This document shows, one piece after another, positions 44,775-53,472 of a stretch of 64,000 bases of DNA (positions within the stretch are counted from its first letter, which is position 1; each line of letters opens with the position of its first letter). The DNA comes from an uncultured Lachnospiraceae bacterium. GTDB lineage: Bacteria; Bacillota; Clostridia; Lachnospirales; Lachnospiraceae. The notes beneath the pieces were generated by a model. It was not told the origin of the DNA. It saw only the letters and a list, made by a program, of their open reading frames with translations, and did no database searches. The translations under genes and the position numbers were made by a program. Location of the stretch: contig CAJUTQ010000004.1 in assembly GCA_910589265.1 (NCBI GenBank), forward strand, positions 76,179-140,178, given 5' to 3'.

Positions 44775-46227
44775 CATCCTATTGCTATATGGGGGCGCTT
44801 ATGCTGGAAAGGAACTTTTGTACTGTATGCAAGCGCTAGGTTATAAAGTTTCTGCCTTTCTTGATAAGAGGGCTCAAATTATACAGGAAATAGAGGGAAT
44901 AAAGGTTTACGAACCAGAGGAATATAAGGGAAATCCAAAAGAAGCTCTTGTTATTATAACAACAGGAAATCCAATTTCTGTAGCCAATTATTTATATTCC
45001 CTTCATTTTGAAAAAATCATCTATCGTACTGATCTTTTTAATGGAAAGCTTTCCGATCCTAATTTTCAAATTGGAAAAACATATGAAGGCCTCCTAAACG
45101 GACAGACCTTTCCCTCTCACCTCCCCCTTTATGTGCCAGAAATAATGGATAAACGTTTTACCGATGGAGCCTTTCTTTTTGAGGAACAGGAGAAAGTGAC
45201 CGCATTTGTGCCAACGGATCTCCTCTTTGACGAGGAGCAGGGGGAATGGAAGCATATTTATGTAAAATATAGGGATGTTTTCAATTATTTTAAAGCATTT
45301 GACGGAAATATCTCCAATGTTGTGGAAGCAATCCAGCTGTGTGCAAAAGACACAGAAATAGAAAAACTCCTTGGCAGCTCTTACATGCTTTCTGAGGAAG
45401 AACGATATTTATATACCCAGGATCAGTTAAATAGATTTCATAGAAAGCTATACAATGGTATGGAATGGTTTATTCAAAATCCTATTTCCCTGACTCTTAT
45501 TAGAGGAAAATTTCTTATAGAGAAAAAGGATTTATTTCAGATTTTCTTCCTGCTGTCCAAAGGATTTGTACGCATTCCTGCCCTTTTGCCAAAAGCTCAT
45601 TATCATGACTGGATCAATGAAAAGATCCTTCATAAAGCTGTTGCTTATGCCAAAACCCATGATTTGCCTACTTCTTACACCTTACTTGAGCATCCAAACT
45701 TTTATCATTTTCCAGCAGCCCGTGATGTTTTTGGAAATACAAGGATTATCCGAATTTGCGAATATTTAGGCAAAAACAATTTAAAGATTTCTGGGAGTAA
45801 AATAATAGATATTGGATCCTATTATGGATTTTTTTCCCGTTTTTTTGCCAGAATGGACGCTATTGTTTCCTCTGTCGAATTTCATAGAGAAGCATATGAA
45901 ATGGGGGTTCTCTTCAATGAACTTTTACACTTGGAATCTATTGAAGCACTTTGTATGGATGGACAGTATCTTCAAAGAAAAAAGGAGTTCGATCTCGCCC
46001 TTATGTTAACAGTTTTATATTGGCATATGGATACACCTCTTGGGATAAAGCTTATAAAAGCTGTCGATCATATGACAAAAAAATTCCTTCTTTGGGAGTC
46101 TGGAGATGAACCTGAGAGGGAAAAACATTTTATATTTAGCCATTCATCCTTTCATACATATGAAAAGATTTGTGAAACTGTAGGGACAGGGAAATTACGG
46201 GAATTAGGTATTTTTACAAAGCAATAG
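44734..46227 (+). CDS. Rossmann-domain protein with C-terminal SAM methyltransferase
   Basis: The 497-residue protein has an N-terminal Rossmann-like domain (ILLLYGGAYAGKELLYCMQA, FLDKRAQIIQEIEGIKVYEP) like the previous gene. A middle segment with KGFVRIPALLPKAHYHDW matches its neighbour's GY..VPV...DYYKW end. The C-terminal methyltransferase (about 350-497) has motif I KIIDIGSYYGFFSRF and the acidic VEFHREAYEMG. The start is uncertain: AAGGAG abuts the ATG at 44734, and a TTG four codons later is spaced better. It overlaps the previous gene by about 40 bp. A glycan- or peptide-modifying role is only a guess. Confidence 0.6.
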   Translation: MRIPLKEFQVKKSDILLLYGGAYAGKELLYCMQALGYKVSAFLDKRAQIIQEIEGIKVYEPEEYKGNPKEALVIITTGNPISVANYLYSLHFEKIIYRTDLFNGKLSDPNFQIGKTYEGLLNGQTFPSHLPLYVPEIMDKRFTDGAFLFEEQEKVTAFVPTDLLFDEEQGEWKHIYVKYRDVFNYFKAFDGNISNVVEAIQLCAKDTEIEKLLGSSYMLSEEERYLYTQDQLNRFHRKLYNGMEWFIQNPISLTLIRGKFLIEKKDLFQIFFLLSKGFVRIPALLPKAHYHDWINEKILHKAVAYAKTHDLPTSYTLLEHPNFYHFPAARDVFGNTRIIRICEYLGKNNLKISGSKIIDIGSYYGFFSRFFARMDAIVSSVEFHREAYEMGVLFNELLHLESIEALCMDGQYLQRKKEFDLALMLTVLYWHMDTPLGIKLIKAVDHMTKKFLLWESGDEPEREKHFIFSHSSFHTYEKICETVGTGKLRELGIFTKQ

Positions 46228-46253
46228 AATCCTCCCAAAGAGAGGATTCTATT
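46223..46253. terminator. terminator after the methyltransferase gene
   Basis: AATAGAATCCTC and GAGGATTCTATT form a perfect 12-bp stem with a 7-nt loop. The stem includes the stop codon of the upstream gene. It lies between convergent genes and can serve both directions. Confidence 0.75.
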
Positions 46254-46300
46254 ATCATGAAGATGAATAAGAAGAAGGGCAGACATCTTCTTCTCTTTGT

Positions 46301-46936
46301 CTATACACCGTTTTTTTCGCATAAGTCTTGGAGACAGCACTGGGAGCAGCGAGGCTTTGTCCTGGCTGTACATATATCTCTTCCGTGGAAAACAAGGCGA
46401 TGACAAAAGCTGCTCCCTTCCATGGGTGGAATGATTTTCCACAAAGCCATCTCCACTTTTTTTGGATCCTTTGTGTCTTTCACAAGACCCATGCGGTTTA
46501 CAAGTCGGATACAATGGGTATCTGTCACAATGGCCGGCTTCCCAAATACATCTCCCATAATCAAGTTTGCACTCTTCCTCCCCACTCCTGGAAGTTTTAA
46601 AAGAGCGTCAAAATCATCTGGTACTTTTCCTTCATATTTGTCTCTCAGCATTTTCATACATGCGCTAATATCCCTTGCTTTACTTTTTCCCAATCCACAT
46701 GGCTTTACGATTTTTTCAATTTCTTCTTCCTCTGCCTCTGCCAAGGCGTCTATGTCTGGATATTTCTCATATAAATCTTGTACCACAATGTTTACTCTTG
46801 CATCTGTGCATTGGGCGGCTAGACGGACACTAACAAGGAGTTTCCATGCCTGATCATAGTCTAAGGTACAGTCTGCATCTGGATATTCCTTTTTTAAGCG
46901 CTCTACTATTTCTAATGCTTGTTCTTCTTTTGTCAC
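46301..46936 (-). CDS. nth: endonuclease III
   Basis: The 211-residue enzyme has the helix-hairpin-helix LPGVGRKSANLIMG with the catalytic Lys and the catalytic Asp in VTDTHCIRLVNR. A C-terminal iron-sulfur loop holds four Cys. Its spacing is C-x7-C-x2-C-x5-C, one residue longer in the first gap than the usual x6. It removes oxidised pyrimidines from DNA. I prefer the GTG at 46936 because AGGAGG then sits 6 nt away; it abuts the ATG at 46942. Confidence 0.93.
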   Translation of the reverse strand: MTKEEQALEIVERLKKEYPDADCTLDYDQAWKLLVSVRLAAQCTDARVNIVVQDLYEKYPDIDALAEAEEEEIEKIVKPCGLGKSKARDISACMKMLRDKYEGKVPDDFDALLKLPGVGRKSANLIMGDVFGKPAIVTDTHCIRLVNRMGLVKDTKDPKKVEMALWKIIPPMEGSSFCHRLVFHGRDICTARTKPRCSQCCLQDLCEKNGV

Positions 46937-47304
46937 CTTCATCCTCCTACACTTGTCAAGCCTAGAGCAAGTCCCTTTTTTTATGTTTCTCTTGCCCTAG
47001 TGGGATCATTCGTTTGTTTTTCCAATAGAATAAAAAAAACATCCCTATACATAAACGTCTGTATTTATGCATAATGAATGCCTTTTGTTCATAAAGGGGT
47101 GAATCTTGAGTTCATCATATCATCCTGCCCTTTTTATGTCAAGTTTTTCCTATCCTATGTATGCGTGACGATCGTTTAAGAATATGTTACTGTTCACAGG
47201 GCATCTGTGAACAGTAGTATAAATATAAAAAAGATGATAAAATAAAAAGTATAATGCAACTAGTTAACTATGGGAATATTTTGCAACGGAAAAGAGGGAA
47301 CGCT
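46937..47304. other. 368-bp intergenic region between divergent nth and nitroreductase
   Basis: No gene is visible. It contains a weak inverted repeat (CTAGAGCAAG at 46962-46971 and CTTGCCCTAG at 46991-47000), the strong hairpin listed separately at 47188-47216 and AT-rich DNA suited to divergent promoters. Confidence 0.5.
47188..47216. repeat. perfect 12-bp inverted repeat (TACTGTTCACAG, loop 5)
   Basis: TACTGTTCACAG (47188-47199), loop GGCAT, then the exact complement CTGTGAACAGTA (47205-47216). There is no T-run on either side and it is about 90 bp from the nearest start, so it is not an ordinary terminator. It could be an operator, an mRNA hairpin or a copy of a dispersed palindromic element. 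Confidence 0.7.
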
Positions 47305-47814
47305 ATGAATTGTTCAGACGTTATTAGAGAAAGACGCAGTATTCGAAAATTTAAAAAAGGGGCTCCTATTCCCCAAGAACATGTTCACAAAATATTGGAA
47401 GCAGCTATGATGGCTCCCAGTGCCTGCAATAGTCGTCCTTGGGAATTTGTTGTGGTAGAAAGCTCTAAAGTAAAACAACAGATTTTAGAAGCCCATCCTT
47501 ATACCCAGATGCTTGCCACCGCCTCTCTTGCCATTATTGTATGCGGAAGGCCAGATCTCCAAGAAGGGTTAAGCAAGGGATATTGGCCTCAGGATTGTGC
47601 AGCGGCAACTTCGACAATGCTTTTGCAAGCAGCAGAACTGGGATATGGCACTTGCTGGTGCGGCTGTTATCCATCTGATGACAGAGTAAAGACATTACAG
47701 GAAATATTATGTGTAAGGAGTATACCCTTTTCCATCGTGGCCCTGGGAGTACCCGACGAGTCTCCAAAAGCCAGAGGTTTTTTTGAAGAGTCGAAGGTAA
47801 ACTATATAAGATAG
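47305..47814 (+). CDS. nitroreductase-family protein
   Basis: The 169-residue protein begins IRERRSIRKFKKGAPIPQEH (FMN-binding RRSxRxF) and continues with AAMMAPSACNSRPWEFVVVE and the LQAAELGYGTCWCGCYPSDD segment. The family is FMN-dependent and reduces nitro compounds, flavins or related substrates. GAGGG sits before the ATG at 47305. It is shorter than classical NfsB-type enzymes, as usual for the clostridial subgroup. Confidence 0.9.
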   Translation: MNCSDVIRERRSIRKFKKGAPIPQEHVHKILEAAMMAPSACNSRPWEFVVVESSKVKQQILEAHPYTQMLATASLAIIVCGRPDLQEGLSKGYWPQDCAAATSTMLLQAAELGYGTCWCGCYPSDDRVKTLQEILCVRSIPFSIVALGVPDESPKARGFFEESKVNYIR

Positions 47815-47831
47815 TTCATTTACTGCTTTTT

Positions 47832-47852
47832 GGCGTACAAGCTTTGTACGCC
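47832..47852. terminator. bidirectional terminator
   Basis: GGCGTACAA, loop GCT, TTGTACGCC: a perfect 9-bp stem between convergent nitroreductase and GNAT genes, followed by TTATTCC. Confidence 0.65.
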
Positions 47853-48623
47853 TTATTCCTTTCTATATTCCAGCACTGTGTATGTGTCATTATACTGGTA
47901 CCCCAGCTTTTCTGCCAATGCAAGAGAATTCCTATTTTGGGCATCCCAGCTAGGATACCATCCCTTGTCTAAACATTCTAATAGTAATTTTGCTCCGCAA
48001 GCATAGGCAAGCCCCTTTCTCCTATATTCTTTTTTCGTGTCAATCTGTACTTCTATTCCCTTTTTAAACGTAGCATAGGAAGATGCTCCACATACCACAT
48101 CTCCATTGTGTATAACAGCGAATCCCATGCCAAGTCTTTCATACTTTTCATAACTGGAATACTGGTTTACCAAGTCTTTGCTCCACTCACTTTCTAAACA
48201 TTGATTATATAAGGCGCTATCTATCTTTTTTAATTCATATCCTTGTTCTAAATGTCCCACTGCACTTTTGAGATACTCTACATTGAAAATATTGGGTTCT
48301 TTTTTTGTAGAATATCGGAAACATTTTTTTACTCTTCCTTGCAATCTTCCTTCTATCAGCTCTTCCCATTGTCTGTTTTGAGGAACTAAAATTGCAAAAT
48401 CTTCTAACCAGCCCTCCTGTTGGACATTCCTAATTAGTTTTTCATCAGGGTACCCAGCAAAAAAATAAAAATCTCCCAGGGTAGCTATGGCTGATAAAGG
48501 ATTTCTATCATCTAAAACATAAATATCCCCCATTATTTTTTCCAGGCAGGCCCATATGATAGGCTCCTCCCATCCTAGAAACAGAGGCTCTGATCTTTTT
48601 GCATCTTCTAATTTTTTTATCAT
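47853..48623 (-). CDS. GNAT-family acetyltransferase
   Basis: The 256-residue protein has an N-terminal region specific to the PF12746-like GNAT group. Its C-terminal GNAT fold includes IEVQIDTKKEYRRKGLAYAC, the acetyl-CoA-binding R/QxxGxG/A counterpart, followed by WDAQNRNSLALAEKLGYQYN. It transfers an acetyl group to an unknown small molecule or protein. It stands alone on the minus strand. Confidence 0.82.
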   Translation of the reverse strand: MIKKLEDAKRSEPLFLGWEEPIIWACLEKIMGDIYVLDDRNPLSAIATLGDFYFFAGYPDEKLIRNVQQEGWLEDFAILVPQNRQWEELIEGRLQGRVKKCFRYSTKKEPNIFNVEYLKSAVGHLEQGYELKKIDSALYNQCLESEWSKDLVNQYSSYEKYERLGMGFAVIHNGDVVCGASSYATFKKGIEVQIDTKKEYRRKGLAYACGAKLLLECLDKGWYPSWDAQNRNSLALAEKLGYQYNDTYTVLEYRKE

Positions 48624-48815
48624 TGGACCTATCCTCTCTCAAAACTCTATCATTCCATTACAGGCAATGTAAACCTCCCTATAAAAAATACTTTTTGTGA
48701 GAATTCCCTTGCTTTCATTATTATACACTATTCATTTCTCTTTCACTAGTAATCGTTGCAACTATGCAAAAAAACAGTTATAATGATGAAAAACAATACA
48801 TGGAGGAAGAAAATA

Positions 48816-50321
48816 TTGAAAAAGCTTACAACACTTTTCCTCATTTCTTGGGCTCTCCTTATGCTGGCAGGAAGCCTCTTTGTCTTTAACTCCCTTTATC
48901 CAGGCTGGACAGACGTCCTTTTTGATACTGCTGTATCCCAGTCACAGGAAGAAAATTTATCTTTGAATGAAATTCCCGTTGATTCTAAAACTTCTAAAGA
49001 AACAGCCTATGAGGAAACAGTCAAAGACGAACTGCCCTCTTCGTCTTCATCTGAAATTAAAGAATCCCACCCATCTACTTTTGAAGATAACATTCAAAAT
49101 ACCCTTCCTGGCATAGAGCAATATGAAGAACCTGACAGATCCCAAATAGAAGTCCCTCATGAAGTGGCAGGGAAAAATGGATATGAACCTATTCAGGAAC
49201 AAAGAGAAGAAATACCAAAAGAGGATGGGGAAAAAATTAAGGAACGTCTTGGCCCTGGGGAAACAGGCGACGGACTTACCTTTGACCCTATGTTTTACCC
49301 ATATTATGAAATGCTCAATGAAAAGGGGAAACATTTATATAGACAAATTTTTGCCAATGCAAAGGCGTTAAATACGAATTTTTCACCAGTGGAACAAGCC
49401 TCATCAGGAGAAGTAAAGACAGCCTTTGAAGCTGTATGCAATGATCATCCAGAGTTATTTTATATGGATACCGCCTACACTGCAAAATGTTTGAAAAATG
49501 GAGAATGCGTTGAGATCCAGCTTCAAATGAATCGAACAGCTTCTAATCTTGACAAGGCCATGGAGCAATTTTCCCAAAAGTCTGAGGAAATTTTAGCAAA
49601 CGCACGAAATGCAGGAACAGACTATGAGAAAGAAAGATATGTCCACGATCGCCTTATAGAACTTGTTGATTATAGTTTAACTGCTCCTATGAATCAAAGC
49701 GCTTACAGCGCCCTTGTAAATGGGAAAACAGTATGTGCTGGATATGCCAGAGCATTTCAATATCTCATGCAGCAGCTTGGCGTTCCGTGCTACTATACTA
49801 CTGGCTATGCTGGTGAAAATCATGCCTGGAATATTGTCTCTCTAGAAGACGGCTATTATAATGTAGATTCCACTTGGGATGATACGTCCCCAGCTACTTA
49901 CGATTATTTTAATAAATCGGATAAAGATTATGCTGGCACCCATGTCAGGGATGGGCTGTCTGTTTATCTCCCTGCCTGTAATGGACAAATGTATCGCTCT
50001 CAGGAATCTGATGGGAAAAGAAATATTACTGACCTTGGGCTAAATCCTGAAGACGCTCTTACTACTTTGGAAGACTACTTTGCAAACTGTTATGCCCAAG
50101 CTATGGACGGAGAAAAGGGGACAAAAGAATTTGCAAATGTAATAAAGGGTAAGGAACTTTTTCAAGAATGGTATCATACATATGACAACGAATCATACAA
50201 AGAAGGCTATGCCTCTCAATTGTTAATGGACAGTGGAGCCTCTTCCTGTCAGCTCACTTTGGAAGTAGAAGAACTTGCAGATGATATGTATTATATTCAA
50301 CACACTTTAGTCTTGCAATAA
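48816..50321 (+). CDS. membrane-anchored transglutaminase-like protein
   Basis: The 501-residue protein has an N-terminal membrane segment (about 5-25), a long acidic, low-complexity linker (about 45-160) and a transglutaminase-like core. The core shows the triad: Cys in GKTVCAGYARAFQYLMQQLG, His in GENHAWNIVSL and Asp in YYNVDSTWDD. Such bacterial proteins are proteases or crosslinkers at the cell surface. I place the start at TTG 48816, which has GGAGG about 9 nt before it; ATGs at 48783 and 48786 lie ahead of that site. Confidence 0.82.
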   Translation: MKKLTTLFLISWALLMLAGSLFVFNSLYPGWTDVLFDTAVSQSQEENLSLNEIPVDSKTSKETAYEETVKDELPSSSSSEIKESHPSTFEDNIQNTLPGIEQYEEPDRSQIEVPHEVAGKNGYEPIQEQREEIPKEDGEKIKERLGPGETGDGLTFDPMFYPYYEMLNEKGKHLYRQIFANAKALNTNFSPVEQASSGEVKTAFEAVCNDHPELFYMDTAYTAKCLKNGECVEIQLQMNRTASNLDKAMEQFSQKSEEILANARNAGTDYEKERYVHDRLIELVDYSLTAPMNQSAYSALVNGKTVCAGYARAFQYLMQQLGVPCYYTTGYAGENHAWNIVSLEDGYYNVDSTWDDTSPATYDYFNKSDKDYAGTHVRDGLSVYLPACNGQMYRSQESDGKRNITDLGLNPEDALTTLEDYFANCYAQAMDGEKGTKEFANVIKGKELFQEWYHTYDNESYKEGYASQLLMDSGASSCQLTLEVEELADDMYYIQHTLVLQ

Positions 50322-50447
50322 TTATTTTTTTATACTTTTTACAAAAAATTTTTCTTTTAATTTTTCTTTCATTTTTCTGTTGTATCCTCTTTATATCGTT
50401 TACATCAACAATAAATTTCGGATATGAAACAGGAGGATTTAAAAATA

Positions 50448-51089
50448 ATGGCATTTACAACATACAATAAAAAAGATTACAAAATAATGACTTTGGATAA
50501 AAAACTAATTTGTTCTGCATATATAATGCAAAAAGATGGTGATGAATGGCATTGTGTTTTGACTTCTCTGCCCAAGCTTGTTACAGAAAAAATTTTTCCA
50601 GAAGAAGTATTAATTATGCATTCCAGTGAAACAAAGGGACTTCTTTACTATCAAGCCTTCTTTAAAAAGTGTGATAAAACTGAAGGAAAAAAATTAAAAG
50701 CCCAATTCCAAATTACTGGACTCCTTGAGCAAGTTCAAAGAAGAGCTGATATTAAAGTAAAGCTTACAGGAGTATCCCTACCTATTCAGCTTAAAAAGAA
50801 TAGGGAATTTGAAGTAAACCTATGCAATATCAGCGCAGGAGGAATGCTTATTTCTACAGAACATATTCTTCCCATTGGCCAAACTTTTTCCTTTTCCTAT
50901 GAGCTGCCCACAGAAGTTTTGGAAATCAACGCCGAAATTTTACGTATAGAACCTTTGGGAATCAATGCTTTCCAATATGGCTGTAAATTTTATGATATGA
51001 CCGATGAGCAAATGGGGACTCTCAGAAAACATATATACCAGCTTCAGCTAGAACATCGAAACGAATATGCAGATTCCTATGCAAGTTAA
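50448..51089 (+). CDS. PilZ-domain protein (YcgR-like)
   Basis: The 213-residue protein has a YcgR-like N-terminal beta domain (about 5-95) and a PilZ domain (about 100-205). The second c-di-GMP motif is intact (NISAGGM). The first, normally RxxxR, reads RRADIK, so the second Arg is Lys and binding may be altered. It is a likely effector for the c-di-GMP enzymes at 8-12 kb, acting on envelope or motility functions. AGGAGG lies 11 nt before the ATG at 50448. Confidence 0.8.
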   Translation: MAFTTYNKKDYKIMTLDKKLICSAYIMQKDGDEWHCVLTSLPKLVTEKIFPEEVLIMHSSETKGLLYYQAFFKKCDKTEGKKLKAQFQITGLLEQVQRRADIKVKLTGVSLPIQLKKNREFEVNLCNISAGGMLISTEHILPIGQTFSFSYELPTEVLEINAEILRIEPLGINAFQYGCKFYDMTDEQMGTLRKHIYQLQLEHRNEYADSYAS

Positions 51090-51114
51090 TGATTTTATTA
51101 ATATTCATGAAAAG

Positions 51115-51165
51115 AAAGAATAGAACCAAATAGCAAAACCCTTGTTATTTGGTCCTATTCTTTTT
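51115..51165. terminator. strong bidirectional terminator
   Basis: AAAGAATAG-A-ACCAAATA pairs with TATTTGGT-C-CTATTCTTT, a stem of about 17 bp with one mismatch and A/T tracts on both sides. It separates the convergent PilZ and amidase genes. Confidence 0.85.
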
Positions 51166-52504
51166 ATTCCTTGCCAAGCAAAATAGGATCTACATCTTCT
51201 GTTAAGACTTCCATCTTATATTCAGGAAATTGTTCTATAAGTCTATCTAAATACAAGGCAGTATTATATGCTGTATCATGGGCCAGAAGCACTACCTTTT
51301 CTTTTCCCATTACCCTCTCCTTAGCATTTTTAATCAGCTCTTCTACTCCTTCTGAAATAAGTTCATCTTTTAATTTTACATTCCAGTCATAGTATACAAA
51401 TCCTCTAGCTGTCATCTCCTGAATAATCAATTCTCTTATTTTTTCACTATTGTCCATATTTTCTTGTGGAAATTGAAATATTTTTACACCTACTCCTGTC
51501 ACTTCCAATACTGCTTTATATGCCTCCTCAAAATCTTCTATATAATTATCTACACTTTGGTAAATTTCACTGTCATCCTCTTTAAAAGAAGAAATACCAA
51601 TCGTATGTCCATTTGCCACAATCTTTCTGGCGATTTCTGGATTTTGGCGAACCCTCTCTCCCACTAAGAAAAAAGTTGCCTTTATTTTCTTTTCTTTTAG
51701 CACATCCAAAATCTTATTTGTACTTTCTACAGAAGGACCCCTGTCAAAGGTTAGATACATTGTGTTTGGATAAAAATAATATTCAATTCCTTGTACAATT
51801 CCCTCCACTATTTTTTCTTGATATTCCTTTGTCCCAAGTTTTTCCCTCTCCTCCTTATTAGACAAAAAGCCAGTTTCTATTAGACAGGCAGGCATTTTTG
51901 TTTTTCCAGTTACATGAAATTCTGCATTATCTTTTACTTCTCTTGACAGAGCACCTGTACTTTTTAATGTTTCTTGATGAATGAGCTGGGCTAGTCTTTT
52001 GCTATCCCTTGATCCATCCTTTCCATCATACCAGGTCTCTACTCCTTTTACTTCTGGCTTATCACAGGCATTTTGATGAATACTTACATAAATATGTGCA
52101 CCTGCTTCGTTTGCCATTTCTACCCTTTCTTCCTTTGCTTTATACTGATCCCCTTCTCTTATCATTATTACTTGATAGCCTATATCTGACAATTTTTTTT
52201 GTAATTGTATAGCAATATCCAGATTAATGTCCTTTTCCCTTACTCCTTCTCTGGCACATCCTTCATCTTCCCCACCGTGTCCCCCATCTATAGCTATTAA
52301 AGGAGGTTTTAAGCTATTTTCTGTTAAGAATGGCACAAAATCTTGCGATACACTGTTCTCATGGAATTGTATTTTCTCCACAGCCTTTGTACCAGCCCCC
52401 TCTAATGTCTTCGTCATAATGACTGCCACTACAACAAATAATTCCAAAATACATGACGCTATGTAGCGAAAAATTCTATATAATTTTTTTCCTTTGTTTT
52501 TCAT
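51164..52504 (-). CDS. N-acetylmuramoyl-L-alanine amidase fused to degenerate NodB domain
   Basis: The 446-residue protein has an N-terminal membrane anchor (about 12-32). Its Amidase_3 domain (about 68-240) has AIDGGHGGEDEG, with a zinc His and the Glu ligand following, VSIHQNA and CLIETGFLSNKEE with the catalytic Glu. The C-terminal NodB-like domain (about 245-440) starts YLTFDRGPS. The metal-binding second Asp of TFDDGP is Arg, and the HxxxH motif reads GHTIGISSF, lacking the second His. The amidase half should cut peptidoglycan stem peptides; the NodB half is probably not an active deacetylase and may bind glycan. Confidence 0.85.
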   Translation of the reverse strand: MKNKGKKLYRIFRYIASCILELFVVVAVIMTKTLEGAGTKAVEKIQFHENSVSQDFVPFLTENSLKPPLIAIDGGHGGEDEGCAREGVREKDINLDIAIQLQKKLSDIGYQVIMIREGDQYKAKEERVEMANEAGAHIYVSIHQNACDKPEVKGVETWYDGKDGSRDSKRLAQLIHQETLKSTGALSREVKDNAEFHVTGKTKMPACLIETGFLSNKEEREKLGTKEYQEKIVEGIVQGIEYYFYPNTMYLTFDRGPSVESTNKILDVLKEKKIKATFFLVGERVRQNPEIARKIVANGHTIGISSFKEDDSEIYQSVDNYIEDFEEAYKAVLEVTGVGVKIFQFPQENMDNSEKIRELIIQEMTARGFVYYDWNVKLKDELISEGVEELIKNAKERVMGKEKVVLLAHDTAYNTALYLDRLIEQFPEYKMEVLTEDVDPILLGKE

Positions 52505-52530
52505 CTCTGCCTGTCATACCCCTTTCATGC

Positions 52531-52587
52531 AAAAAGCTCTTATGTATCTTTCCCGAATTCTATCGAATCTTAGAATACATAAGAGCT
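52531..52587 (-). terminator. terminator of the sensor-kinase operon
   Basis: AGCTCTTATGTAT (52535-52547) and its exact complement (52575-52587) form a 13-bp stem with a 27-nt loop. In the minus direction it is followed by TTTTT. It ends the run of genes from the esterase to the exported protein. Confidence 0.65.
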
Positions 52588-52623
52588 GCATCAAATTCTC
52601 ATCATTTTAGCATCAAAGTTGCA

Positions 52624-53472
52624 TCATTTGGATATTTTTAAAAATAATTCTTGGATCCCCTCATAAAATCCTATAGTAACAATTGTTCTCTCTTCCCCGC
52701 TTCCTGCAAATACATATTTTTTAAAGTATGGAGTTGTTTCCAGCAGTGGATTTTCCCATATGTATATTTGGGGCTTTCCTAATCCCATGTATACTCTCCA
52801 TTTCTCAATCAATTCGTCTGTGTCTATCTCTTCCCATGTAAAAGGGCCCCGGACGTAAAACTCATAAATTTTTCCTGTATCCCCATCCACATATGTATCA
52901 ATGAGATGGTTTTCTTTGTTAGCATTTTTTTGGCTGTTGGAAAGGGAAATTTTCCACACTCCAACATTATTTCTTGGTTCCAACACATCTATAGCCGAAT
53001 ATAGGACAGCATCATAGTCTGACTCCTCTATCTCCTTTACTACATTAGGTAATATCCCCAAATTTTTTAATACACCTATCTCTCTGTTACATTTCCCAAA
53101 AATCTCTTCTCTTGTAATCTCCCTTCCAGAAGGCCCCCTGTGATTGAGAACAAATGCATAAGCTCCTTCCAGCTCTTTATAGTCAATATTCGAGGAGTCC
53201 TCTCTCGTCATGGCATTTTGCTCAGTTTCTGGCAATGACTGACTGTTTAAACATTCTGATAAAAGAAAAAGCCGCTCATCTGGGCTTAATGTATACCGAT
53301 ATCCTTCCTCTTCTGTCTCTATGGCAACACCAGAGATTTTATCCAAAATAGATTTATCTTTATAAATGGTTGCCGCTTCTGGTCCCCATATTGACAAAGC
53401 TACCGATAAAACAACAAAAAAAATCCATCTGCTATATTCACCTTTGGAACTAAAATCTATTTTCTTTATCAA
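52624..53472 (-). CDS. exported or membrane-anchored protein of unknown function
   Basis: The 282-residue protein has one N-terminal membrane segment (about 15-32) and an extracytoplasmic domain that I do not recognise. The start is a TTG whose TTGA overlaps the stop of the histidine kinase, with AGGAGG upstream, so it is translationally coupled to the kinase. Its position suggests it monitors or modulates the two-component system outside the membrane, which is an inference from context. Confidence 0.6.
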   Translation of the reverse strand: MIKKIDFSSKGEYSRWIFFVVLSVALSIWGPEAATIYKDKSILDKISGVAIETEEEGYRYTLSPDERLFLLSECLNSQSLPETEQNAMTREDSSNIDYKELEGAYAFVLNHRGPSGREITREEIFGKCNREIGVLKNLGILPNVVKEIEESDYDAVLYSAIDVLEPRNNVGVWKISLSNSQKNANKENHLIDTYVDGDTGKIYEFYVRGPFTWEEIDTDELIEKWRVYMGLGKPQIYIWENPLLETTPYFKKYVFAGSGEERTIVTIGFYEGIQELFLKISK

